DNA of 5,301 nt from Verrucomicrobiales bacterium (GTDB lineage Bacteria > Verrucomicrobiota > Verrucomicrobiia > Verrucomicrobiales > SLCJ01): the NCBI GenBank assembly GCA_007125835.1, contig SLCJ01000020.1, positions 1 through 5,301 on the forward strand. The letters are read 5' to 3'. The position numbers and the translations under genes were made by a program. Shown one piece after another: positions 1-5,301 of the stretch (the first letter of the stretch is position 1; every line of letters starts with the position of its first letter). The notes under the pieces were generated by a model. That model was not told the origin of the DNA, searched no databases, and saw only the letters and a list, made by a program, of their open reading frames with translations.

Positions 1-1358
1 ACCCCGGGGCCACGTATCACTTGGGAACCCGCGCCATCACGGTGGAAATCGCCACCGACACGGACTGGGGGGAGTCGCGCTTCATCATTGACGACAGCGA
101 TGGCGTGGAGAATCACCGGCACCCTCTTTTTCGCGTGGTTTCACTGCTTGAGCCGCTGCCATTGGAGATCGAGACGCTGGAGAGGGGGCAGGAGAGGATT
201 GATGTCGCGCTGCCGGTGGACTGTCTGGTCTACGTGGAAAATCGGAACCGCAGGCTCTTCATCCGCCGCGGATTGAACCGCAACAGCGGGAGCGTCCAAC
301 GTGAGGTATTTGTGCTGCGCAAGGACGGCACGATCTTCGGCGGCATCGACTGGGACTATGAGGAGGTCACGCGGGTCGAGGCGATGCCGATTGATCCCGA
401 GACTCTCGTGCTGCGCGGCGGGCGTTTCACCAGTATCGCCAATCGCATTGATCAGGAGGTGGGCTACAACTACTCGGCGCGCAACATCGAGATCAGCCGC
501 TCAAACACCCTGGTCGAAGGCGTGGTGCTCAACGTGACCGGAGAAACGGATGTGGGGCACCCCTACCGAGGGTTTCTCCATGTGCGGCGGTGCGCCTTTG
601 TCGAGCTGCGCAACTGCACCATAGACGCCCGGAAAACCTACCAAACCATAGGCAGGGCCGGGAGTCCTGTTTCCATGGGAACATACGGGTATCAGGCGGA
701 CTTTGTGGTGAATTTGCGAATGATCGGATGCCGCCAGGGCACCGACATCCACGACCGCAGCCGCTGGGGGATTGCCGGCACGAATTTCATGAAGAATGTG
801 CTTCTCGAGGATTGCGAGCTTTCGCGTATGGACGTGCATCAGGGTGTCTCAGGAGAGTACATCATCCGGCGCAGCACACTTGGCCACGCCGGGTTGAATG
901 CGATCGGGCGCGGCCGCCTGTTGGTCGAGGACTCGATCTTGCACGGAACCCATTTGGTTTCATTCCGCGGGGACTATGGGTCGAAGTGGGACGGCGTGGT
1001 GGAAATCCGCAACAGCCGCTGGGTTCCTCCCGCCGACCGGGTGCGCCGACCGGTGCTTTTCGGCATGCGCAATGACGGCACGCACGATTTCGGCTACGAG
1101 TGTCACGCGCCCCGAGAAATCCGGATCGACGGCCTGAGCATCGACGATTCCGGGCGACCCGAAAACTACGAGGGCCCCTCGTTCTTCGGTGATCCGATCG
1201 GAGCCGATCCCGGCGAGCGTCCTTATCCCTTCCGCTTCGGCGGAGTGATCCAAGTGAGTGGACTCGTAACAGCCAGCGGCCTGCCACCGACGGTAAGCGA
1301 TCGTCCGGAGGTGGAGGAGGCTTATGAGGTGAAGGGGGAAATCAGTTTCGAGGGATGA
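1..1358 (+). CDS. Right-handed parallel beta-helix protein, 5'-truncated
   Basis: This is the C-terminal part of a larger protein. The frame stays open to base 3 (reading PGATYH before the TTG at 21), so that TTG is not a convincing start. Residues are numbered from the codon at 21. Residues 1-115 look like a beta-rich entry domain. From about residue 128 short beta-strand rungs recur, for example FVELRNCTID (193-202), NVLLEDCELS (259-268), EYIIRRSTLG (279-288), LLVEDSILHG (300-309) and VVEIRNSRW (326-334). This is the pattern of pectate-lyase-type beta-helices. The stretch around residues 247-325, with RWGIAGTNF, SRMDVHQGV, HAGLNAIGRG and RGDYGSKW, is dense in charged, aromatic and glycine residues and looks like a conserved functional face. 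Related folds occur in polysaccharide lyases, epimerases and phage tailspikes. The substrate and reaction are unknown, and any signal peptide would lie upstream. It converges on the oxidoreductase gene. Confidence 0.8.
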   Translation, partial: PGATYHLGTRAITVEIATDTDWGESRFIIDDSDGVENHRHPLFRVVSLLEPLPLEIETLERGQERIDVALPVDCLVYVENRNRRLFIRRGLNRNSGSVQREVFVLRKDGTIFGGIDWDYEEVTRVEAMPIDPETLVLRGGRFTSIANRIDQEVGYNYSARNIEISRSNTLVEGVVLNVTGETDVGHPYRGFLHVRRCAFVELRNCTIDARKTYQTIGRAGSPVSMGTYGYQADFVVNLRMIGCRQGTDIHDRSRWGIAGTNFMKNVLLEDCELSRMDVHQGVSGEYIIRRSTLGHAGLNAIGRGRLLVEDSILHGTHLVSFRGDYGSKWDGVVEIRNSRWVPPADRVRRPVLFGMRNDGTHDFGYECHAPREIRIDGLSIDDSGRPENYEGPSFFGDPIGADPGERPYPFRFGGVIQVSGLVTASGLPPTVSDRPEVEEAYEVKGEISFEG

Positions 1359-1369
1359 GTTTGGAGTTT

Positions 1370-1390
1370 TGATCGGTGATCGGTGATTGG
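1370..1390. repeat. Three tandem heptamers (TGATCGG, TGATCGG, TGATTGG)
   Basis: Two exact copies of TGATCGG and one copy with a single change (TGATTGG) lie head to tail. They occupy most of the 40-base gap between the stop codons of the two convergent genes. No hairpin followed by a T-tract was found here, so this is not an obvious terminator. Short tandem heptamers in intergenic DNA usually arise by replication slippage. No function can be assigned. Confidence 0.75.
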
Positions 1391-1398
1391 TGGGGGAA

Positions 1399-2865
1399 TT
1401 ACACTTCCTCGCCGATTTCGTAGCCTTTGCGGGCGTTGTGCTTGAGAAATTGGTTTGCGATATCGGAATTGGTGAAGCGTTCGGCTTGCGCGTCCCATTT
1501 GAGGCGGAATCCGGTTTTACCGGTGATTCCGCTTACCCATCGGGCGATGTTGGCGAGATGGCAGACGGAGGCCGTGCGGTGGCCGGCCTCGGCATGTGCT
1601 ACCGGGCGGGAGCGGGTTTTGATGCAGTTGAGCCAATCCTGGCCGTGGTTGTAGGATCTGGCGTAATCGAAACCGCGGTGGATTTCGTCTGCCGGGTTTT
1701 CGAGCGGGCGGGTGACCAGTTCCTCGGGGTCGGAGGAAAAATTGCTCCGGCTGACGGTGATGGATCCATGTTCGCCGATGAACACGCCACCGCTCATGTC
1801 GGCACCCTCGAATTCGAGGGTGATGTCGCGCGGGTATTTCATAAAAACCTTTGGTTTTTGCGGGCCGCCGCGGCGTCCACCGGGGTTCTCCGGCGTGCTG
1901 ATCATGGGAACAAATGGTTCGCCTTCGACCCATACTTCCTCCGGGCCACCGTGATCCATGTTCAAGGCCCACTGGATCATGTCGACGCCATGGGCTCCCC
2001 AGTCGGCCATGTCGCCGCCAGAGAAAAGGCGGACGCCGCTCCAGCAGGGTTCGGCATTTTGGTTGTTGGTCCAGATGGCATAGTTGTAATCGGGTTTTTC
2101 GGCGGGCCCGCACCAGAGATCCCAATCGAGTCCGTCTCTTACGGGTTCGCCGGGATGTCCGTTTTCCTGGGGGCTGCGGTAGTTGTGGGCGAGTACGCGG
2201 GAGATTTTCCCGAGTGTTCCGTTGCGCACGTGGGTAATGCCGACATGTTCCATGCGGCCGGATCTTTGTTGGCTGCCGGTCTGGAGGACGATTTTGTATT
2301 TTTCCACAGCCTCAACCAGTTTTCGGCCTTCCCAAACTGAGTTGGTGAGTGGTTTTTCGCAGTAGACGTCCTTGCCGGCCTGGGCTGAATGGATGCATTG
2401 CAGGGCGTGCCAATGAGCGGGAGTGGAAATCACGACGGCGTCGATGTCTTTGCGTTCGAGCAGACGGCGGTAATCCTGAATTGCATCGACGGAATCGCCG
2501 TGGCCTTCCTCGCGGAGCCATTTTGCGGAGCGTTCGGCATGGGGCAGATAGGCATCGGCGATGGCGGCAATCGAGCAGTCGTTGCTGAATCCTCTGACAT
2601 GGCTTGACCCCATGATGCCCACACCGATCATTCCGAGGACCACTCTTTCATTCGCGCCAGTCTCGCCGCCTCCTCCGAGGACGCGTCTGGAGAGAATCAT
2701 GGGAAAGCCGACGGCACCGGCAGCCAGGCCTGCCATACCGCTTTTCAAAAAAGTGCGCCGCGCGATGGCCGGAGAGCTGGCTGGCGGGGGCGGGGCTGCG
2801 GCGGGGGCCTTTTGCGCGGATGTTTCGGGGGGCTTTTGATTCGGATTGTGGATGTGTTGTTTCAT
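1399..2865 (-). CDS. Tat-exported Gfo/Idh/MocA family oxidoreductase
   Basis: A 488-residue NAD(P)-dependent sugar or sugar-derivative dehydrogenase of the Gfo/Idh/MocA family. The chosen ATG at 2865 puts the twin-arginine motif ARRTFLKS at residues 35-42, followed by a hydrophobic Ala/Gly segment (43-58). The frame is open upstream to an ATG at 2985, but that start would push the signal to about residue 75. Residues 75-200 form the Rossmann fold, with GVGIMG at 81-86 for the dinucleotide and CEKPL at 169-173 carrying the family's catalytic-type lysine (K171). The C-terminal alpha/beta domain carries SGGDMADWGAHGVDMIQW (282-299), with D288, H292 and D295 in the usual substrate-site pattern. 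Residues 1-34 are unusually Pro/Ala/Gln-rich for a pre-Tat leader. No Shine-Dalgarno sequence precedes the ATG. It is divergent from the TIM-barrel gene, so a shared sugar pathway is likely but inferred. The exact substrate cannot be told. Confidence 0.93.
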   Translation of the reverse strand: MKQHIHNPNQKPPETSAQKAPAAAPPPPASSPAIARRTFLKSGMAGLAAGAVGFPMILSRRVLGGGGETGANERVVLGMIGVGIMGSSHVRGFSNDCSIAAIADAYLPHAERSAKWLREEGHGDSVDAIQDYRRLLERKDIDAVVISTPAHWHALQCIHSAQAGKDVYCEKPLTNSVWEGRKLVEAVEKYKIVLQTGSQQRSGRMEHVGITHVRNGTLGKISRVLAHNYRSPQENGHPGEPVRDGLDWDLWCGPAEKPDYNYAIWTNNQNAEPCWSGVRLFSGGDMADWGAHGVDMIQWALNMDHGGPEEVWVEGEPFVPMISTPENPGGRRGGPQKPKVFMKYPRDITLEFEGADMSGGVFIGEHGSITVSRSNFSSDPEELVTRPLENPADEIHRGFDYARSYNHGQDWLNCIKTRSRPVAHAEAGHRTASVCHLANIARWVSGITGKTGFRLKWDAQAERFTNSDIANQFLKHNARKGYEIGEEV

Positions 2866-3092
2866 TTTGTTTGAGGAGGGAGTAGATCGTTTTTCGCGAC
2901 AAGGTTCTGTGTGCGCCGGGTGAAGGCACGCAGCTGTTGAATAGGATTGCCCAGTGTACGCAAGCAACCATGCCCTATTTTTCATTGGTTCGGCATTTTG
3001 TCTTTAAGCAATAGCGCATAAATGTTTTGCATTCGCGTGGTGCATCGTTGTGTCGTTGTCGAGCGAGGGGCGGCGGCGCTTCCGCAGAGCTG

Positions 3093-3115
3093 TGCTGAAT
3101 TTTAGGATTCAAGCA
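3093..3115. promoter_or_regulatory. Imperfect inverted repeat, possible operator or RNA hairpin
   Basis: The arms are TGCTGAAT (3093-3100) and ATTC-A-AGCA (3107-3115). They pair over eight base pairs with one bulged A at 3111 and a six-base loop, TTTAGG. It lies about mid-way between the two divergent start codons and abuts a second dyad at 3116-3128. It could be a repressor or activator site, or part of a leader transcript. The symmetry is seen in the sequence; the function is inferred. Confidence 0.3.
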
Positions 3116-3128
3116 TCTGACTATCAGA
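3116..3128. promoter_or_regulatory. Short perfect dyad TCTGA-CTA-TCAGA
   Basis: Two five-base arms, TCTGA and TCAGA, are perfect reverse complements around a three-base centre. The element directly follows the imperfect inverted repeat at 3093-3115. Its size suits a half-turn operator, but a 5-bp dyad can arise by chance, so the call is weak. Confidence 0.2.
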
Positions 3129-3237
3129 GACTTGTGTGTTTTGCGTGAGAATCGAAGGATGGCTGATTTTGGTGTGTATTGGCGTGTAGCGGGGCCTTTT
3201 CGAGCGGTGGATGAGGTGCGGCGATCCCGGGTGGGTA

Positions 3238-3268
3238 TTGACGGCAAAGGCCTTTGTGCGAGTCTATT
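3238..3268 (+). promoter_or_regulatory. Candidate sigma70-type promoter for the TIM-barrel gene
   Basis: TTGACG at 3238-3243 matches the -35 consensus at five of six bases. The best -10 is TCTATT at 3263-3268, four of six matches after a 19-base spacer, which is longer than ideal. Transcription would begin near 3275, about 70 bases before the ATG at 3347, and would place the hairpin at 3271-3290 at or close to the transcript's 5' end. Confidence 0.3.
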
Positions 3269-3270
3269 TC

Positions 3271-3290
3271 GGCTTGCAGCGACTGCAGCC
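3271..3290 (+). promoter_or_regulatory. GC-rich hairpin in the leader of the TIM-barrel gene
   Basis: The left arm GGCTTGCAG (3271-3279) and right arm CTGCAGCC (3283-3290) form an eight-base-pair stem with one bulged T around a CGA loop. The sequence after it, TTGGATTTTC, is only partly T-rich, so a strong intrinsic terminator is unlikely. A smaller dyad, GGATT/AATCC (3293-3297 and 3309-3313), follows. The pair could stabilise the mRNA 5' end, attenuate transcription or bind a regulator. Confidence 0.35.
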
Positions 3291-3334
3291 TTGGATTTTC
3301 GAGAGGTGAATCCGAGAGAATCAACACACAGATG

Positions 3335-3340
3335 AGAGGA
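3335..3340 (+). promoter_or_regulatory. Ribosome binding site that decides the start at 3347
   Basis: AGAGGA ends six bases before the ATG at 3347. The in-frame ATG codons at 3254 and 3332 lack a comparable purine-rich site, and 3347 gives a normal short pre-Tat leader. The start at 3347 is therefore preferred. Confidence 0.6.
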
Positions 3341-3346
3341 AAACCA

Positions 3347-4252
3347 ATGTCAGCAAAATTACAAAATCAGTCATGGATCACCCGCCGTCGATTTCTCGGT
3401 GGCACGGCAGCGGCCGCCGCTGGTCTGGCGGGGTGGGGGTCGCGGGCGGCAGGGGGGAACGAAGCTGCGGATCCGCTTTTCTCCAAAATTGGGATTGTCT
3501 CTGGACCGAATCACGCGGAGGCGCTTCGTGAATCGGGAATCGAATTTCTGCAGATGGGAGTGGAGAGTCTGCTTGTGCCTGGCGAGGAGGAAGAGGTTTT
3601 CGAGGCGCGGCGTCGAGAGCTGGACGGATTGGGTTTACCGGTGTTGGGGGTCAATGTGTTCATTCGACCGGATCGTCTGCGTTGTGTGGGGCCCGAGGCC
3701 AATCATGATGAGGTGATGGAGTGGTCAAAAACGGTGTTCCGCCGAGCGGCGGCATGCGGGGTGCGGATTATTGTTTTTGGCAGCGCCGGGGCGAGACGGC
3801 TTCCGGAGGGTTGGGGAGTTGGTCAGGCGGACGAGCAGTTCACCGCCCTGCTGGCCCGAATGGGGCCGGCGGCGGCTGAGCACGGCGTGGTTGTGGCTGT
3901 GGAGCAGCTAAGGGCAGCGGAATGCAATTACATAAACCACATTGATCATGCCGCTCGTTTGGTCCGCGGGGCGGGGCACGATCACATTCGCCTGTTGGCC
4001 GATTTGTTCCACATGATGCAGGCGGGCGATGGCCCCGACACCTTGCTCGGGGTGGGCGACGTGCTGGCGCATGTTGAGGTGGCGGAAAAGGAAGGACGTA
4101 CGGTCCCCGGGGTGGCTGGCGATGACTTCAGACCTTATTTTGAAGCCCTTCGCAGGATTGGCTATCGGGGTATGATTTGTATGGAGGGCAGGTGGGAGGT
4201 TGAGCAGATTGCTCACGCGGTGGCCACCATTCGCGAGCAGGCCGGGATGTGA
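3347..4252 (+). CDS. Tat-exported sugar phosphate isomerase/epimerase-like TIM-barrel protein
   Basis: A 301-residue protein of the xylose isomerase-like TIM-barrel superfamily (AP endonuclease 2-type fold), whose members isomerise, epimerise or dehydrate sugars with a divalent metal. A twin-arginine signal, ITRRRFLGG (11-19), and an Ala-rich hydrophobic stretch to about residue 36 predict export. The barrel starts at about residue 46. It carries IIVFGSAGARR (141-151), a stretch characteristic of this family, then candidate metal ligands or catalytic residues: E186 in VAVEQL, D219 and H222 in ADLFHMM, H242 in AHVEVAE and E280 in CMEGRW. Length is normal for the family and no frameshift is visible. 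It is transcribed away from the Gfo/Idh/MocA oxidoreductase. Such pairs are known in ketosugar and inositol-type catabolism, so a joint periplasmic role is inferred. The substrate is not identifiable, and the name does not prove a phosphorylated substrate. Confidence 0.9.
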   Translation: MSAKLQNQSWITRRRFLGGTAAAAAGLAGWGSRAAGGNEAADPLFSKIGIVSGPNHAEALRESGIEFLQMGVESLLVPGEEEEVFEARRRELDGLGLPVLGVNVFIRPDRLRCVGPEANHDEVMEWSKTVFRRAAACGVRIIVFGSAGARRLPEGWGVGQADEQFTALLARMGPAAAEHGVVVAVEQLRAAECNYINHIDHAARLVRGAGHDHIRLLADLFHMMQAGDGPDTLLGVGDVLAHVEVAEKEGRTVPGVAGDDFRPYFEALRRIGYRGMICMEGRWEVEQIAHAVATIREQAGM

Positions 4253-4304
4253 TTTGCGGTTTTCGGAGGGGTATTGCCCGGATGTGAGAGGTGAAAAGCG
4301 GTGC

Positions 4305-4332
4305 TTGTTTCGGGTGCGGGAGGCGCTACATG
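4305..4332 (+). promoter_or_regulatory. Weak candidate promoter for plsY-gpsA
   Basis: TTGTTT (4305-4310) and TACATG (4327-4332) are separated by 16 bases in the 102-base gap upstream of plsY. Matches to consensus are only moderate. The gap otherwise holds no gene and no convincing terminator for the upstream TIM-barrel gene, so read-through from that gene is also possible. Confidence 0.2.
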
Positions 4333-4354
4333 TGTGTGGTAGATCGTTTCCGCC

Positions 4355-4984
4355 ATGCCAGATTTCCTGTTTCCGCTGATTGCCTTTGCCGCCGGTTCCG
4401 TGCCTTTTGGGTTGCTCGTGGGGCTGGCCCGGGGTGTTGACATCCGGCAACGTGGCTCTGGTAACATCGGCGCGACCAACGTGTTTCGCGTGGTGGGGGC
4501 CTTCTGGGGGGTGTTGGTGTTTCTCTTCGATTTTCTCAAGGGGGTGGGGCCGGTGGTGTTGCTGCGGATTTACGGACCGGAGGGTGCTGCGGAGGGGGTG
4601 TGGGGCGTGGCCACCGCGCTGGGGGCAATTCTCGGGCACAATTACAGTCCGTGGATCGGCTTCAAGGGGGGCAAGGGTGTGGCGACATCCGCCGGGGCCT
4701 TGCTGGCGCTTTTTCCGTGGGCGTTGCTTGCCGGGGTGGTGGTTTGGGTTGTGGTGCTCAAGGTCACGAGGTATGTGTCTGTGGCCTCGATGACGGCGGC
4801 GGTGGCGGTACCGGTGGCGGTAGCTGTGCAGGCGCAGGTCACCGGGGATTGGCGGGCCTCGCATCTTGGATTCGCGCTTTTGATTGCGCTGCTCTCCGTG
4901 TGGCGGCATCGTTCCAATATTCGAAACCTGCGCGCCGGTCGGGAGCACCGCATCGGGCGCGACGCACCCGAACCCCGCCTATGA
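4355..4984 (+). CDS. plsY: Glycerol-3-phosphate acyltransferase PlsY
   Basis: A 209-residue integral inner-membrane enzyme that transfers the acyl group of acyl-phosphate to sn-glycerol 3-phosphate, giving 1-acyl-glycerol 3-phosphate, the first acylation step in phospholipid synthesis. Family motifs appear in order: GSVPFG (14-19), RGSGNIGATNVFR (33-45), DFLKG (59-63), GHNYSPWIGFKGGKGVATS (94-112) with the glycine-rich phosphate-binding segment, and RHRSNIRNLRAG (184-195). Hydrophobic segments at about 4-24, 48-70, 84-98, 113-160 and 169-183 fit the multi-pass topology. Length is normal for PlsY. No clear Shine-Dalgarno sequence precedes the ATG. The last four bases, ATGA, contain both its stop and the gpsA start, so the two enzymes are probably translationally coupled. 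The plus strand here is very G-rich. Confidence 0.97.
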   Translation: MPDFLFPLIAFAAGSVPFGLLVGLARGVDIRQRGSGNIGATNVFRVVGAFWGVLVFLFDFLKGVGPVVLLRIYGPEGAAEGVWGVATALGAILGHNYSPWIGFKGGKGVATSAGALLALFPWALLAGVVVWVVVLKVTRYVSVASMTAAVAVPVAVAVQAQVTGDWRASHLGFALLIALLSVWRHRSNIRNLRAGREHRIGRDAPEPRL

Positions 4985-5301
4985 ATTCCCCGACACGAAA
5001 ATCCACCGATCCTTTTTCCTCCGCCGCCGTCGTGGGCGCCGGTTCCTGGGGTACGGCCCTGACGTGCCTGCTTTCCCGGGCGGGGGTGCCGGTCACGCTG
5101 TGGACCAAGGAGCAGGCCCAGGTTGATGAGATCAACCGTAAGCGCACCAACGCGGGTTTCCTGCCGGGGATCCGCATCGCGGACACCGTGCGCGCGACGA
5201 CCCGGATGGAGGATGTGGCGGAGCATCCGCTGGTGGTGGTTGTGGTGCCTTCGCGCTATGTGCGCAGTGTGGCGAAGCAGTTGGCTGCCACGGGCTTGGG
5301 G
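4981..5301 (+). CDS. gpsA: NAD(P)-dependent glycerol-3-phosphate dehydrogenase, N-terminal part
   Basis: The first 107 codons of a cytoplasmic enzyme that reduces dihydroxyacetone phosphate to sn-glycerol 3-phosphate, the substrate of PlsY. The frame runs off the window end without a stop; the usual family length is about 330-340 residues, so two thirds is missing. Visible family features are the Rossmann motif VVGAGSWGTAL (17-27), a strand ending in TLW (39-41), INRKRTNAGFLPG (51-63), matching the conserved R-x-N-x-x-x-LPG region, and VVVVPSRYVR (86-95), matching the conserved VPS segment. The ATG overlaps the plsY stop as ATGA. It leaves a roughly 15-residue polar extension before the first beta strand, which is somewhat long. 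No Shine-Dalgarno sequence is evident, consistent with coupling to plsY translation. Confidence 0.95.
   Translation, partial: MNSPTRKSTDPFSSAAVVGAGSWGTALTCLLSRAGVPVTLWTKEQAQVDEINRKRTNAGFLPGIRIADTVRATTRMEDVAEHPLVVVVVPSRYVRSVAKQLAATGLG

Larger units (their letters stand above)
2866..3346. other. Divergent intergenic region, 481 bases
   Basis: The spacer lies between the start codons of the two divergently transcribed Tat-protein genes and must hold the promoters for both. No reading frame here resembles a known protein. It contains several inverted repeats (3021-3033, 3073-3085, 3093-3115, 3116-3128, 3271-3290, 3293-3313) and one plausible plus-strand promoter at 3238-3268. No convincing -35/-10 pair was found for the minus-strand gene. 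The left part (about 2950-3045) is more AT-rich than the flanking genes. This is long for a simple divergent promoter, so a regulator-binding region or a structured leader RNA is possible. Confidence 0.7.

Noticed and set aside
1387..2340. Long plus-strand open frame of 317 residues opposite the oxidoreductase gene
   Set aside because: It is antisense to a well-supported Gfo/Idh/MocA gene, has no recognisable motif, and arises because the third-position GC bias keeps the opposite frame open.
2866..2985. Upstream extension of the oxidoreductase frame to an ATG at 2985
   Set aside because: It would place the Tat motif at about residue 75, far outside the usual range, and the added residues are unlike a signal peptide or domain.
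3021..3033. AATG-TTTTG-CATT dyad with nearby GCAT copies as a specific regulator site
   Set aside because: The arms are four bases, the GCAT copies are irregularly spaced, and no known operator consensus is matched.
3160..3335. Possible small ORF starting MADFGVYWRV, whose TGA overlaps an ATG at 3332
   Set aside because: It has only a poorly spaced GAAGG before the ATG, no recognisable family, no hydrophobic or repeat pattern, and the ATG at 3332 is not the preferred start of the next gene. Conservation of the frame in relatives would revive it.
4270..4285. GGG/CCC mini-stem after the TIM-barrel gene as a terminator
   Set aside because: The stem is only about three base pairs and no T-tract follows it.
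3908..4948. Minus-strand open frame of 346 residues across the TIM-barrel gene and plsY
   Set aside because: Its translation is a low-complexity His/Pro/Arg-rich sequence, and it lies antisense to two clear genes and across their spacer.
1..5301. CRISPR array, tRNA, rRNA, insertion sequence or phage integration site
   Set aside because: No regularly spaced repeats, cloverleaf-like sequence, transposase motif or terminal inverted repeats were seen on either strand. The beta-helix alone is not enough to call a prophage.

Overview
The window looks like a chromosomal segment from a GC-rich Gram-negative bacterium. The best guess is Verrucomicrobiota, with the related planctomycete or Lentisphaerae groups as alternatives. 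The guess rests on Tat-exported Gfo/Idh/MocA oxidoreductases and Tat-exported sugar isomerase-like TIM barrels, both greatly expanded in those phyla, and on weak Shine-Dalgarno use. It is inferred from gene content, not from a marker gene.

Layout. (1) Bases 1-1358, plus strand: the 3' part of a right-handed parallel beta-helix protein whose start lies outside the window. (2) Bases 1359-1398: a short convergent gap with three tandem copies of a heptamer. (3) Bases 1399-2865, minus strand: a Gfo/Idh/MocA oxidoreductase with a twin-arginine signal after a Pro/Ala-rich leader. (4) Bases 2866-3346: a 481-base divergent spacer with no convincing gene but several inverted repeats and a plausible plus-strand promoter. 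(5) Bases 3347-4252, plus strand: a Tat-exported sugar phosphate isomerase/epimerase-like TIM-barrel protein. (6) Bases 4253-4354: a short spacer. (7) Bases 4355-4984: plsY, the glycerol-3-phosphate acyltransferase. (8) Bases 4981 to the window end: the first 107 codons of gpsA, glycerol-3-phosphate dehydrogenase, overlapping plsY by four bases.

How the genes work together. GpsA makes sn-glycerol 3-phosphate and PlsY acylates it, so the right-hand pair is a housekeeping module for the first steps of phospholipid synthesis. The divergent oxidoreductase and TIM-barrel genes could share one regulatory region and act on the same sugar or ketosugar in the periplasm. The beta-helix protein fits a carbohydrate-processing neighbourhood, but its substrate is not readable from sequence.

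No CRISPR array, tRNA, rRNA, transposase or phage integration gene was seen. The window is mostly ordinary. The least explained parts are the structured divergent spacer and the strongly patterned beta-helix protein of unknown function.
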